A stretch of 64,000 bases of DNA, taken from positions 2,852,001-2,916,000 of the forward strand of contig JAWZSP010000007.1 in assembly GCA_034401135.1 (NCBI GenBank), written 5' to 3'. The notes beneath the pieces are model-generated. The model was given only the letters and a program-made list of their open reading frames with translations, was not told where the DNA came from and made no database searches. Position numbers and translations under genes: made by a program. Below are positions 22,283-34,258 of this stretch, in pieces (position 1 is the first letter of the stretch; every line of letters starts with the position of its first letter). Source of the DNA: Volutella citrinella (taxonomy: Eukaryota; Ascomycota; Sordariomycetes; Hypocreales; Nectriaceae).

Positions 22283-24610
22283 GATGTGATTGGTTGTTTT
22301 GGGGGGCAAGCAGATGTTGTTGAGTATATTCAGAATGGTGTTGCTAACAGTTGCAGTTGCTGATGGGTTTCCCTGTGTGCCAGAACGGCTATTTATACTG
22401 AAAAGGAGGCATACAGTCCGTAGCTTTCTTTCCGTTATTCTTACTGCGTGCTGATCACACAAGTTCATTGACGCAATCGATGACCGCGTGTCTCATCTTG
22501 CTTCTCTAGAGTAGCAAGGCGTTCCATGTGATTGTGCAAGCTCCGCAAGATCCGATGCTCAGAAAATCACCAGTGCCAGGCTTGACAATGCCAGATCGAG
22601 CGATCTAGAGCCAAGGCCTGCCCTACAGTAGCGGGAGAAACCTGCTAGCCTTGACGCCCTATGCGACGTCGATCCCATTCTCTCCCGGAGCAACTCGACA
22701 AGATATGGGGTCATGACTCTTTGCATGCTGTCACGAAGGCCAGGGTCTTGTCGATTCGCCGCCTTTGATGCTGGCCAGGCCACCCAGCAGTGCTTCGAAT
22801 CACGCCTTCTTTGGAGCGATCACTATTGCCAGAAGAAAATCACCACAACAAGGAACATGACTACTCATCTTTGTTCTATCACGGCATCAGTTTCACTTTC
22901 TACAAAGGCATAGTGTTTGGTCAGTAATCTGTCCAACATCGCAGCCATCGCCGATGATGATGAAGGGTGAGGCGGACGAAAAGAAGCAAACCTCTTACCG
23001 GTACGATTGGTCCGGCACGCCCAATCGCCAGGCCGTGCTCTTCACCGGTTGTAATATTTTGCTAGCCGGGAGCAGCGTGCAGGGGGGGCGATGAATCATT
23101 GGTTGAAGTCCATGACATCAGACGCGACGGAGCGCGTAGAGTTTGGCACGAACAGCACGCGATATCTCGTGAGGAGTACTTGAGACATGAGGGATGACTT
23201 GTTCGATTTGGAGTGCTTACCTTTTCAGCTTCTTCTCCTCAGGCCCCCTTGAACAAACAATCGATGATGATGAGAGGAAGCTGACAGCAAACTCCAAGTC
23301 ATGACAGAAGTTCACCTATTAGAAATCATGATCTCGTTTGACCCCCAACTCATGCACGACCGGAAATCGCCGAGAGCTGCAACGTTGATCCTCCGCATTG
23401 GGGGGGTGCCATGCCAACCAAGCAAGGGAAACCCAGCGCCATCGGCAATCCCTTGAGAGCCAATCGCACCCAATGGCCCAGATGGAAGAGAATCGAGCAG
23501 TCGCAAGTGACGTTGACGCAGTCTTGAGAGTGAGAGGTGTGGTCGAGGGCACCCATGCCGGTTCAACGCCACGATTATCAACGGATGGGCCAGTCACTTG
23601 GCGAGAGGCACCGAGGAGAGACCACAGAGATCATTTACAGACGCCCACCTGACGGCATCTGGCTGGGCTCGCCTCCGCAATCTGACTCATCAATCGGCCC
23701 ATGCCTTGAGCGAATTGCCCAACCAGGAGAAGGAGAGCAAAAAAAAAGAATTGACTCGGGCTTGTCCGTTGGTTGCGCGGTTGGCGGTGGGGATGGATGT
23801 GGACGTGGTGCGACACAAAAGCAGCAACTCGCGATGTTGCATCGAGCCGCAATGCGCACGGAGCCTCTCCTCTGGCGGAATGACGTCGGTTCAAGCATAA
23901 GCGCCCCCTTGTCCAGCTGGACAGGGATGCGATCGCGGCAGACTGACACACCCGGTGGGCGGGAAGCAGGAGAGACGCGGCATGGCGAAGCAAAATTCCC
24001 CGGAGAGGGAGGGGAGAATGGACATGGATGACAGAGGCCAAACGACGACAGGGCCGCACAGGCGCACGATGACAGAGGTGACAGGTGACGGCGTCCAGTG
24101 TGGAGGAGGGTGCGATCGACTGTTTGGTCGGCGGCTGGACTAGCAATTGGCGCGCTGCAACCCAGAGTGCTAGTGCTGGGTCACTGGGTACTGGCGGTCA
24201 CTGGTCCCGGAGATGCCCATCAAGCCCCAGCCCTCTGGTAGGCGGGTTAGTGGGTTCCTGGCCCGCCAGCCCCCCTGAGGTTGAGGCTATGCCACCCGAA
24301 CCGAGCCAGCCACGCTCCGCGCCTCACCTCCAATAATAGCTCCCGTCTTCAACCCAGATCCCGCTCTCTGGGTAAACGCACCCTCCACCACCATCAAACC
24401 TCCTCCCTCCCTGCCGGGCATCACCAACGCCAACGCACCAGGGCCCATCCCGCATCTTCCCCCCTCCCGCTCCCACACACGCACACACCCCCTCCCATCG
24501 CCAGAGTCGGACCCCTTGGCCTTGCAGGGCTGCCCGACCCGCCGGTTCTTGCCACCTCCGCGGCCCCTGCCACCACCACCATCACGTCAGATCCCAACGT
24601 CGCCGCTGCC
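22283..24610. other. Divergent intergenic region, Con-6 and TMEM234-like genes
   Basis: 2.3 kb, presumably holding both promoters. Short GAT repeats occur at 22953-22962 and 23263-23272. Overlapping frames at 23400-24150 on both strands have no supporting motif. The last 300 nt before 24611 are C-rich. Confidence 0.5.
22389..22397 (-). promoter_or_regulatory. TATA box of the Con-6 gene
   Basis: On the minus strand the sequence reads TATAAATAG, 107 nt upstream of the start codon at 22282. A strong consensus box fits a highly inducible promoter, as known for conidiation genes. Confidence 0.65.
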
Positions 24611-25217
24611 ATGGCCGTCGCCGACGACAAGCCCCCAGTCTTCAACTACGTGTTGAGCTTCGTCCTGGTCGGCCTCGCATGGGGCTTCACCACGCCCTTC
24701 ATCCGCCGCGCCGCCCAGTCGCACAACCCTCCAGCCCATCCCCTCCTCGACAGCCCAGCGGTCAAGGAGAGTTGGCTCAAGTCCAAGCTGTACGGCGCCT
24801 TCTTCGGCGTCATTGACCTGCTCCGGAATCCGCGCTATGCTATCCCGCTGGCCCTCAACCTGACCGGAAGCATCTGGTTCTTCCTGCTCATTGGACAAGC
24901 TGGTGAGTTACGCCCTATCACAGTGGCCTCCTCCATCCCGCTTGCGAGGCCACATTCCCGCATGTGAAACAATTCTCATGACAATGTGATGCCAATTATA
25001 GAGCTGAGCTTGACTGTCCCCATTGTAAACACCATGGCATTCTTATTCACTGTTCTCGGCGACTGGTACGTCGACGGTAAGGTCATTAGTAGAGGTATGT
25101 GGACTCCCATCATCAACCCGAGCCCGCCATTGGCTAATAATCAATGCCAAAGACACCGCCGTTGGAATGGTTTTGATGTTGGCTGGAATAGGCTTGTGCG
25201 TGCAGAGTAAGGTTTGA
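24611..25217 (+). CDS. TMEM234-family (UPF0546) membrane protein
   Basis: Exons: 24611-24902, 25002-25094 and 25153-25217, giving 149 residues. The N-terminal span carries VGLAWGFTTPFIRRA. Further hydrophobic segments follow in YAIPLALNLTGSIWFFLLIG, VPIVNTMAFLFTVLGDW and AVGMVLMLAGIGLCVQ, so four membrane spans in the small drug/metabolite-transporter-like fold are expected. Conserved family features are GLLWGxTxPxI-like residues at the start and the glycine-rich last helix. Family knowledge: TMEM234/UPF0546 proteins are found across eukaryotes; the molecular function is not established. Both introns have standard GT-AG ends and keep phase 1. ATG 24611 lies just before the conserved VLSFVLVG helix, so it is the likely start; upstream in-frame sequence is Pro/Thr-rich leader. 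Confidence 0.9.
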
Positions 25218-26028
25218 TAGCGTGGCTTGCCTACACAATAGATGTTATGCGTAGGTAGTTAACTTGGTTTCATGGGATTGGCTCCGTCCGTTGCAGTTGT
25301 CCTACCATGATTGTGGGACTCCACATCTGCCCATTTCGAATGAAAGCGTACTTGGGTTCGTTCAATCTGGCCGATGTCTGTCTTGCCAAAGCAAATCCAT
25401 TGCGGGTCCAAGGTTAAGTAAATTTTTCCTTCGATATTGAATTGCTCCTGTTACGTCGAGTTCCAGTCAGCAACTTAGGTCTGCAAAATGTGGTGTAAGT
25501 GTCTGCGCCTGGCAGTTGTATTAGATGGATTGGATCCCAGCCCCATCCACTTGATACCCAATACACGCTCCCAGCTCAGTGCCTTGGCTCCCCACCAAAA
25601 CCCCTGAATGGCTACCAACAGAGCCACTAATCCTCCCCCCCAACCCTAATGTCCAAAAAAGTGCCATTGGTAGGTTGCGTGTGCTAGGAACTCTCACAGA
25701 TGTCCCGGCACCGCTCCAATGGAGAAGAAAAGAAGAATGATAATCATACAAAATGTAAGTCCTTGCATGTATTCGCCCTGCCGCGATTTTCGCCCTCTTT
25801 CTCTCGGGTATCCCGGCATCCTAAATCACCCCCCGTCATATATCTGCTGTCATGGACGTGTCGGCCGTGTGTTTTCGTTACGAAGTCGTAAAGAAGGTAA
25901 AAAATTCAAATGATGGTCGTAGACAAGTCATCTATCGTTCTCGTCTTTGTTCGCTTGACGTAGCGGTGCTTCCTTGAGGGCGGGTATTGATGTTTTGAAC
26001 AGAAGGGAAGAAAAAAAAAATCACGGAA
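25218..26028. other. Convergent 3' spacer
   Basis: About 0.8 kb between the TMEM234-like stop and the stop of the minus-strand unknown gene. It includes an A-run at 26010-26020. No gene is seen. Confidence 0.6.
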
Positions 26029-26955
26029 TTATCGGCGTGCTCGCAGCCAGCGCTGCACGCTTCGAAGGCTCGGGTCTTCGGCCGTCCAGCGGCCCATTCC
26101 CTGGTCGGATGCCATGAGTTCGGTGTAGACAACTTCGTCCGTTACTGCTGAAAGCTCCTGAGAGGTTATGTGTTAGCATCGGGGGTTAGTGTTAGTGCCA
26201 AGGGGTGGAGTGTGTACCGTTCGGAGTTGGCGATCGCACGCTCGCAGCTGGGACTGTGTCTTGGGAGAGGGTACTTGCAAGACTTGCTGGCGGTACTCTA
26301 CCCATCTCTGTGCTGCAGCCTGACGGAGGTAGATCTTTTGTCCCTCGTGCCGTCTCGCATAGGCGTCCAGAAGAACCCTGGAGCGAAATGTCAGTCAGTC
26401 GGCAGATCGAGAGAGTTACACTCTACGGCAGAGGGCTTTGCATTCCCTTTCATCGCCGTTTCTCTTCGCCTCCATCTCGAGAAGGGGGTCTCACTGCTTC
26501 AGTTCGGCCTTGGCCTGCTCCTCCTCACCGCCTGCGGTGGGCACGCTCGTGTCTGCCGCACAATCCAGAATGTGCTGTCCGTCCAGTGCGCACTGGCGGA
26601 GAGCAGCCCAGCCTTCGGTGTAGTAGTCTGCCGTGTCAACTGGGTCGACTGGTGCTGCGGCGATGTAGTACTGCAGAGTTCTGAAGTCGGAGAGGACCTC
26701 GGCAACTCGCATTGTGCGGTACTCGTTGTCTATGAGAGAGAACAGATCACCGCGTTAGTGTCTGGGCGTGGCGGTCCAGGGGCAAGGGAAAGGGGAGGGC
26801 GGGAACTTGGAGTAGGGCAGGCGTAAGGCAGAAGGGGTCGGGCACGGGCAGATGGGGTAGGGCAGAAGGGGGTGTGGGCAGGCTTCGGGACATGTCTGCG
26901 TCTGTCCGTGGAGAGCTGCCAGGTGAAATTAGACTGGGCACGTACATCCATCCAT
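26029..26955 (-). CDS. Unrecognised four-exon protein, 177 aa
   Basis: Minus-strand exons: 26955-26946, 26729-26495, 26377-26218 and 26157-26029. All junctions keep phase and have GT-AG ends. The product is hydrophilic and mostly helical, with no signal peptide or membrane span. Recognisable blocks are MRVAEVLSDFRTLQYYIA, an acidic Gly/Glu stretch (GGEEEQAKAELKQ), the basic helix YARRHEGQKIYLRQAAAQRW, and a Trp-containing end (GMGRWTAEDPSLRSVQRWLR). I do not recognise a family. The first coding exon is only 10 nt and the first intron 216 nt, long for this genome; if translation instead begins at the internal ATG 26712, that intron lies in the 5' UTR and the protein is 8-9 residues shorter. 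The gene converges on the TMEM234-like gene. Confidence 0.75.
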
Positions 26956-29900
26956 TTCAAATGGAACTGTGGCTTGCGTCTGAGAGAATACGATGGAAAA
27001 GTAGGAAAAATCGGTGTGTGTTGCAGTTGTGTCGAGGTTGAAGACTCGGCAGTCGGTCAGCGAGTGGTGAGTTGTTGTTTGGGAAATTGGGTATCGATCG
27101 GTGTGATATAGCCGTAAAGGGATTATGCTGGCAGGCAGGCAAGGCAGGTATAGCGAGATAGTCGGCGAGGCGGAGACGGTCAACAGCAAAGATAGGAAAG
27201 GATTACCAGGGCTTGATCATAGCAAGCGATCACTCGAGAAGCCAGTCTCTGTGAGGGGATTGTGTGTGGTGATGATGATATCGAACAAGACCATTAGCAA
27301 TTGGCTTGCGGTATGGGATCCTTATGTATTTGATCGAGATGGATCATGATGTCGAAGGCCTCCCGGCGTATACGTGGTATGTCCAAGTCCGATGGCTACC
27401 GTGTGCCGTGGTGCGGTGCGGTGCCAATTGCCATGCAGTGCTCGCCTCCCCACCAGCCCCGGCTCCTCACTGCACCAATTCAGTCCATCCCACGCCAACG
27501 CCAATGAGTATTGGGCGGCCGAGCCCAGCAAGGCACTGGATCGAATATGCGGCACTTGGCTGGCTTGGTTCGAGGAACCCAAAACAAGCGCGGCCAGCCT
27601 CCACCAGACCAGGGAGAGAGCTAGGTCCGCAGTCGACAGCACAGGGGCCCCACGATCCGCAGCCCGCGCCGCACGCCCCCGTCAACGGTGTTGCAAACTG
27701 TGGCCGCGCCGTTGGGGAGGTCCCGAGCCAAAGCCGCCAACGAGAAGCCACCGATGCCAGCCTCCACTACCGCGGGCTGGCGGCAGGGCAGGGCAGGGCA
27801 GGATCCCGTACCAGCTCAAAACCATGCGACGCACAAAGCGGGAGACCCCAGGCGAGCTGTGGCGAAATACAGCAATAAGCAACCACCTCCGGTCGAAGCC
27901 GTGGTCCCGTGTTCAGTAGCCTTGCCCTCAGCCCTATTCCGTGCGCCCCTCGATGAAAGATTCTACTGGGCGCTGGGAATAGACGGAGGGGATGGGGATG
28001 GGGGAGGCGACAAGGGGGGCGTGTAAGACGAGACAGCGTGTGGAGCGCCCCTGTTGAGGCTCCGGAGCCAAGGGGCTTGAACCGAACAAGTCAACAACAC
28101 CATGAACGACGATGCAGCCGGTGGTGGTGGGCCAGGCGGATCTGGGCGCGATGGGGACCACCGTTGCCCATCACATCCAAGCCTCTGCCACCCCGGCCGA
28201 GGGCTGTCAGTGGTAGAGGGTGTCTCGCACCAGGCCGTTGAGGCGCCGCCAACAGGGGCCCCAGAGGCTTGCGGAAAGCGTCGAAATAATTGATGGGCTG
28301 CGTCTTGCGGACACCAAGTGTGCAGCGCCGAGCCGCGTGGGGCACCGCCTGCGTCAAACAGGGTCCCGCACGCCATTCGTGTGGATGTGCGTGTGAGGTC
28401 AGTGAAGCATCTGTCTTTGGAGCCCCCTGCCTTTTCGCCGGCGAAGGAACCAAGACCGCACTATTGTGTTGTACATACAGGCGCAGTTTGGCAAGTCCGT
28501 TGGTGCTTTGTCGGAGCCACTAACACTCCAGGTGCTACTAGCATTCCCGGATTGGGCATGTACGTGGATCCCTCACACGTTGCTGTGGGTGTGGCGCCGG
28601 CTCAGCCAGGCTTGGGGCAAGCCACTAGTGGCACCCAAATCGGCAAGGTCCTGGGGGCTGGGAATGCGGGAGTCAGTGCGCGGTCCAATAGACGCGCGGA
28701 TGCACCCTCTCCCAACGGCGTGCGGCGAGCTGAGGCTTCCCAATTGGGCAACTGGCGGATATCAGCGACGGTCTGAATTCCCTGGCGGGGGGGACCTGGA
28801 GGCATTTCGGTGCCTGAGCCCGGGTTAATATGGCCTCTTGCATTGCATGCAGGAGGTCCGGGACAAAACAATGGATTGACGACAGGGGAGACGAGACAGA
28901 CGGAGGTAACCGCTGCGCAGGATTCTAATTGGCGACCTCAGCATCGACGCATCCTGGGGTAATTTGCCGCCGCAAAAATGATATTCTGCGGCTGTGATGC
29001 CATTTCTTTGGTCTCTGGGCCCGCTTCTCAAGCGAACTGTTCCAGTTGGCCACTGGCCGAGGAGCTAACCCAAGCACGAGCCGTTTTGTTCCGTCCCCAC
29101 GTCCCTTACGGTGCACGTCACCTGGACCACACCGTCCAGCGAGTCCACAAATGTCGCACACCAGCGGCCAATAATTCGCCGACCCAAGTTGGTTGCCTCC
29201 CCGTCGGCTGCGGCTTGCTCTGGGTGCTATTTTCAAACTGCCAAACCTTTTCTCGAACCGCTAGACTGGTAGCACGCTTCCACTATTAGAGCTCGCCAAA
29301 CCAGCCATCATGTGCATCAATCAATAGTTTTGCACCGCCGTCCACGGCCGCGGGCTTGTGCTACATAGTCTCCTGCAGAGATTATACCCGCGGACGCACA
29401 CAGACACACACACAACATGTCTGCTTCTATTTTGAAACCCATCAGCAGCCTATCTGAGTCAAGATGCAGGCATCATATGCATCCGATGAGAGGCAGTTGA
29501 TCCCCTGGGTTATCAAGGGTCTGCTTGTCTAGGGTCGCCCCCCCTCCTCTGTCGGGATCGGACCCATCTTGCATCCCCATCGCATCTTGATTCAGTTCAT
29601 CCTCCCAGCTTGGAGCCAGCTGTGTGCAAGGCTATTGAGTTTCCATTTTGGGCCCATAGCCTCCCCCCTCTTCCCGGCCTCCTATAGTCCCACTGCCCTT
29701 CCCTGCAGCCACCTACGAACGGAAGCGTTGCATTCCCAGCCCTGCCTGTATGACGTCGCCGTCGACGACTGAGAGCCTCGCGAGCGGCCTCTTCAGCCTT
29801 CCCATGGGGCGCCTGTATCGCTGAATTGAGTCCCCTCAATGACATGGGATCCCTAATCACCACCTGTGCACGCATCGATTGCATCCAGCTCCCATCAAAC

Positions 29901-30356
29901 CTTGTCGTCTTGCCAAAAGGAGGCTCAACTCAGCGCTCACCTCCCCCTTGCACTCTGGCGGGTAGGGATGGATCATGGATAGATGTACGGCCCCCAAAAG
30001 CCCCTCGTGCCTGGACCCATCACTCATGCACTCATGCAACCAGTTCCGACGGCTTGGAAGATGTCGCGAGCCCGCACCGTCCTTTCTGCTGCATATGACG
30101 CACGCCAAAGGCTCCGGTGCAGCCCCACCCCCTCCGACAACAGCATGGCGCAAGGCATTTTCCTGCCTTCGTCGGGCCTGAACACATGGGTGCGGCGCCA
30201 GTCGAGTTTCATGATATCTATTGCACATGATCGGGAGCAGCTAGTGACACAAGGAACCCCAGCCGACGAATCACCAACTCTACCGGCTCATCGTCAAGTT
30301 ACCACCCTAGCCTGGTCCACAGCCGGGTAGTTCCCATTCGCTTCATCTCATCCCCT
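26956..30356. other. Intergenic region
   Basis: 3.4 kb between the start of the unknown gene and the 3' end of the proteasome gene. Many GC-rich overlapping frames (27306-28830) are open on several strands at once, the signature of composition rather than coding. A (GGGCA)n run sits at 27784-27801. No exon with motifs is seen. Confidence 0.5.
27784..27802. repeat. Short GGCAG/GGGCA tandem repeat
   Basis: Three to four near-perfect pentanucleotide units (GGGCA) in GC-rich spacer. Confidence 0.7.
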
Positions 30357-31423
30357 TTAGTCCTTCTCCGCAATGGCTTGTAACCGATCGTCAATCTCGT
30401 CCTCCGTCAGCATTCTGAATCCAGGCTCTGTTCCATCCTCGCCATCTGCTCGGGGTCCGCCAACGATGCCAATCTCGATCTCGCCCTTCTTGAAATCCAT
30501 GCTGAGTACCGTGCTCAGCGTCGTAATGGCGAGCTCGACCACGTCCTCCCACGTTCCCTCGGCGTGCTCCTTATTGCGCAGCTTCTTCTCCAGGTGGTTC
30601 AGTGCCTCTTGTTGCTTCGGTCCAGCGGCAGTTCCCTTGTACCCAATGTAGTATCCTGCAGGGTCACACTTGAACAGCTGGGGCCCATACTCCTCGTCGA
30701 GGGCGATCAGTGTGGTTGCAACGCCGTAAGGCCGCATGTAAGCCTGGAGATGATGTCAGCACCCACAGCCATCAACATCTCAACGACAGCTGAATCTATC
30801 TTACCCGCTGAGTATAAACCTGGCTGATGTTGGCCAGACGCTTGGCCAGGGCATCAGCTGGCATCTCGTATCCATACTTGTATCGGAATTCGGCCGCTTC
30901 ACCCTGTGCTCGCTGGGCAAAGGCTCGGGCATCCGCAATGGAACCAGTAATGACGCAACCCACAGAGGGTGAGATCTGGAAGATGTGCGAGACGGAGGCG
31001 GGGTCGATGAGTTTATCCTGCACAGCTGAAATCAGCTCGTGGCGAACAAAGGAGGACCGATTCGCTCCTCAAGACCTACCGGAACCTTCTTCTGAGACAG
31101 GACCACCGCACAGTCCTTTCCCCTCACTCCGACAGACATGATGTTGGCTGCCGTGATTGCCTTGAAGGCGTATTCTGCCCACTTCCATTAGCTTCCTGGC
31201 AAGTGTCGACTTGCTACCGTCATCGAGAGGGGCCACTGTCGCTGCCATCGCTCGAGGTCGGAGGGGGAGGTCGAGATGCACATACCGACTTGGTACAGCC
31301 GACCATTGTCGGAGAAGATGGTGATGTGTCGGTCGTAGGCGCTGGCTGTAGTAGGTCCAAGTTAGCTATACCGCCGCTCGAAGGAGACTGGGGTGGAGCA
31401 GTGGTAGCAGACGAACCCGACAT
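30357..31423 (-). CDS. SCL1: 20S proteasome subunit alpha-1 (PSMA6/Scl1 type)
   Basis: Minus-strand exons: 31423-31417, 31345-31286, 31174-31080, 31017-30805 and 30743-30357, giving 253 residues. The N-terminus carries the proteasome alpha signature YDRHITIFS and RLYQVEYAFKA. It is followed by [46 protein letters not shown] and the alpha-1 hallmark [20 protein letters not shown], matching yeast Scl1. Family knowledge: it forms part of the outer alpha ring of the 20S core and is not itself catalytic. The first coding exon is 7 nt (M-S plus one base); an alternative reading without that intron gives a 26-nt gap that is too short and loses YDRHITIF. The gene is divergent from the WKF gene, 806 bp between starts. 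Confidence 0.96.
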
Positions 31424-32229
31424 GGTGAAGGATTGGGTGCTCGGAGGGACACAGTATCAAGGCACCGCAGCTTTCCGGACTCGTTATCCTGTGGTGAAGT
31501 GTGGGCGAGGATGCTATGTGAGGTAGACGTCGCTGTGGTGGCTTGCTGGAGCTGTTGAAATGACCGACGTCGACGCGTTAGCACAAGCTTGCCTAGAGCA
31601 CACGAGGCAACGGAAGCTCCAAGTGGATGCCTTGCGGTGGTGCATCGAAGCCTGAGGCAGACACTTTTTTGGGACCCAGCCTTGGCGCTCAAGCAGCCAG
31701 AATTATACAGACACTTTTTGCCAAGCAACCGCATCATGACGGTCCTTCTTTCCGCATCCTCGCTCGTTTCCATTGCCAAAAATTCCCCATGATAGTCCAA
31801 AACCTTCTAGTTTTGCCATGAGCCTTGTCTCCATGTCAATTTCTCGTCAATACGCAAGGGGGTGCCATGGAAGTCGTCTCGAAAACTATTTTGTCACCTG
31901 ACCCCGGCCTACCTTGGAGGGGCATCCCTGCTCCATCACGATAATCTGGATGGGCCTAAAAAAAAGTTACCGCCAGCAACGAAAGAAATCCGGCCCGTTC
32001 GATATCCAACAACGCACAGCATCGCGCTGGCCCTGCAGCTCTACAATCCCATTCCCTGGCATGCACCTCCATTTGCGGTTCTCATAGGTCGCCGCCGCAG
32101 CTCCACCCAAGCGTCTCAGCCGGGGAACAGCAGCCTCAAGCGCAGTCCCAAGAAAAAAAACCAGGCGCGTTTCGCCAGTTTCCGTTGCAAAGCCCGGTTC
32201 GAGGTCAATCGGATTTCCCACACCTCGCC
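31424..32229. promoter_or_regulatory. Divergent promoter region, proteasome alpha-1 / WKF gene
   Basis: 806 bp between two divergent start codons, so both promoters must share it unless they overlap the genes. No TATA box stands out close to either start. No gene is seen inside. Confidence 0.55.
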
Positions 32230-33519
32230 ATGGCCTCGTCCACAGAGAGCGCGCCAGCGCAGCAGGTGCCGGCTTGGAGCAAACCGGGCCTCAAAGGCAA
32301 GAAGTCGGCGTCTGCACCAGAGCCCGCAACGGGCAGCCGCGCAGGCGTTGGGCACCCAAACAGCACCACCGCGTCAACCAGCTCCTCCAAGCGAAAACTC
32401 GAGGCCCCGCCGGCGACTGCCTCCCAATCTGCCTCTAAGCGATCTCGCAAGGATGAGCCCGCGGACAACCGGAACGGAACTCTGAAGAGACAAAAGTCGG
32501 TTACCTTTACTGAGAAGCCGTCCGTCACCACTTTTGACGTCGCCGACGCTCCCGCTGCCTCCAAACCTGCCTCGGCCGACGCCAGGGCCAAGTCTAAGAC
32601 AACGCCTCAGAAGAAGAGCAAGGGCCCCGCGAAGAAGAACCGTACCCCTCCCCAAGCCGATCTCTCGCCTGCCCTCGACTACCTACGACTGTGGAAGACG
32701 GCTCGGGACAGCTGGAAATTCAACAAGAACCACCAGACGATCCTCATCAAACATATTTTCGATGTTGACGGTATTCCCGCCTCTGATATCAACGCCTTTT
32801 TCGACTACATTCAAGACTTGAAAGGCTTGGTGAGGATGCGACTACGAGAGGCTGCACTAGAGGTCCGCAGCAAGGACCAGACCGAAGGCCCTGCCGTCTT
32901 CCCGGACGGCACTTCGGATCTCGAGGCCACCCAGCAGCGATACGAGACCATCCTTGCCAAGTTTCTAGAATCCCAACCCGCCGGCCGCAAGAGGAAGTGC
33001 TTTGACGAGCCTGAATACGTCACCAGCTCGGATGATGGTGACGCAATCATCCAGCGCCTCGTGAAGCGCATGCGAGCCGAGCTGGTCCTCGACGAGATAT
33101 CCGACAGCGGCAACAGCGCCGATACCGAGACGAGCACCACTCCTTCGTCGCGCACCCTGACAACGAGCGAAGGCCGTGCTACCACGAATGTCCAGACCGA
33201 CAAGAGGATCAAACTGAATGACGGCACCGTCAAGCGCCGAAGGAAGCGGCGTACCGCCGCCTCTGACGATGATACCAGCAGCAGCGATAGCAGTAGCAGC
33301 TCAGACTCTGACTCTGATTCCGATACCAGCTCAGACGATGAGTCAGAGGAGGACAGTGATGATACGAGCGGCAGTGGCAGCTCCTCCTCGTCCTCTGAGG
33401 ACTCTTCGGACGATGAAGAGGTCGAAGACCGACGAGGTAACGACGTTGAAACGTCGAGCAGTTCAGAGTCGTCATCAGATGAGTCTGACTCCGATGATGA
33501 GAGCAGCGACGACGAGTAA
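32230..33519 (+). CDS. WKF-domain nuclear/nucleolar protein
   Basis: An intronless frame of 429 residues from ATG 32230. Residues 1-145 are Lys/Ser/Pro-rich with many basic clusters (SKRSRKDE, KKSKGPAKKN). Residues about 150-210 hold the WKF domain, with LRLWKTARDSWKFNKNHQ and the helix ASDINAFFDYIQDLKGL. A basic block (KRRRKRR) precedes a C-terminal tail of about 80 residues made almost only of Ser, Asp and Glu. Family knowledge: WKF-domain proteins include human C7orf50, which is nucleolar and linked to ribosome biogenesis; the fungal role is uncharacterised. An upstream in-frame extension to 32185 is possible, but ATG 32230 has a good context. The acidic Ser tract is a likely CK2 target, by inference. 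Confidence 0.9.
   Translation: MASSTESAPAQQVPAWSKPGLKGKKSASAPEPATGSRAGVGHPNSTTASTSSSKRKLEAPPATASQSASKRSRKDEPADNRNGTLKRQKSVTFTEKPSVTTFDVADAPAASKPASADARAKSKTTPQKKSKGPAKKNRTPPQADLSPALDYLRLWKTARDSWKFNKNHQTILIKHIFDVDGIPASDINAFFDYIQDLKGLVRMRLREAALEVRSKDQTEGPAVFPDGTSDLEATQQRYETILAKFLESQPAGRKRKCFDEPEYVTSSDDGDAIIQRLVKRMRAELVLDEISDSGNSADTETSTTPSSRTLTTSEGRATTNVQTDKRIKLNDGTVKRRRKRRTAASDDDTSSSDSSSSSDSDSDSDTSSDDESEEDSDDTSGSGSSSSSSEDSSDDEEVEDRRGNDVETSSSSESSSDESDSDDESSDDE
33270..33519 (+). repeat. Ser/Asp codon low-complexity tract
   Basis: About 250 nt of AGC/TCA/GAC/GAT-type codons encoding the acidic serine tail of the WKF protein. On the opposite strand it opens long Ser/Leu-rich shadow frames. Confidence 0.85.
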
Positions 33520-34258
33520 GGTTGTTCCCAGCGTACACAGTCCACTCATGAAGTCGGAAGCAAGTACAGAATAGACTACCTAAGTCGGGATCTGCAGTTG
33601 TGTCACGAGGATACGAGACGTCACGAATGGTGTTGGGGAACAAACTGTATCATACTTTTGTTGGAAAGCATCTAATTGGTGAATACCCACGAAGCCCGCC
33701 GTCTGTTAGACCTATGGGCGCAAATGATTGGATATATGGATATGATTGACTTGTTATTTCGCATCCCAATAATTTCCTCGGCCTCGCAAATTTGCTTGTT
33801 ACTTAAATCTTATTGAGACCTGACTTCGTTGTGGCTCAAAGCACTCTTCCATGGTACCAACAGACAGCAGCTAGGGGTCGTTCGGCGCCTATACTACGAT
33901 GGCACTCGACAGATGCCCAGCCCAACACCTTGACATGGGTCTGGACTATGGTTGGATACGTTACGGCAATATCCAAGGAATACTTCCTTGCGCCGTCGGC
34001 AGTGGACCAATCCACGCTTTCGTTGCCTTCCTCGATCAACTGGGCCTTTCTCTTAAGAGTGAAAGTCAGAGTGTTTCTGGCCCGCTTTCGTGTACGAACA
34101 CCAAATTTAATGCCGAACCAATGTTCCACAGCCATCTTGAATGGCGCAGTCAGCTTGCTTAGATATAATTCATCGGCGCTTGTAGTTCCTCATGGCCGGG
34201 TATTGAGTTTCTTGCTGGGTTGATTCAGTGTAGGTGTACTAAATACGTCCACGGTCTC

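Noticed and set aside
32811..33545. 244-codon antisense frame across the WKF gene
   Set aside because: Shadow of the Ser/Asp codon repeats; the sense frame has the conserved WKF domain.
33836..34135. 99-codon minus-strand frame with VEHWFGIKFG, considered as a transposase fragment
   Set aside because: Only a faint resemblance to DDE-type proteins and no catalytic residues; kept as an observation, not a gene.
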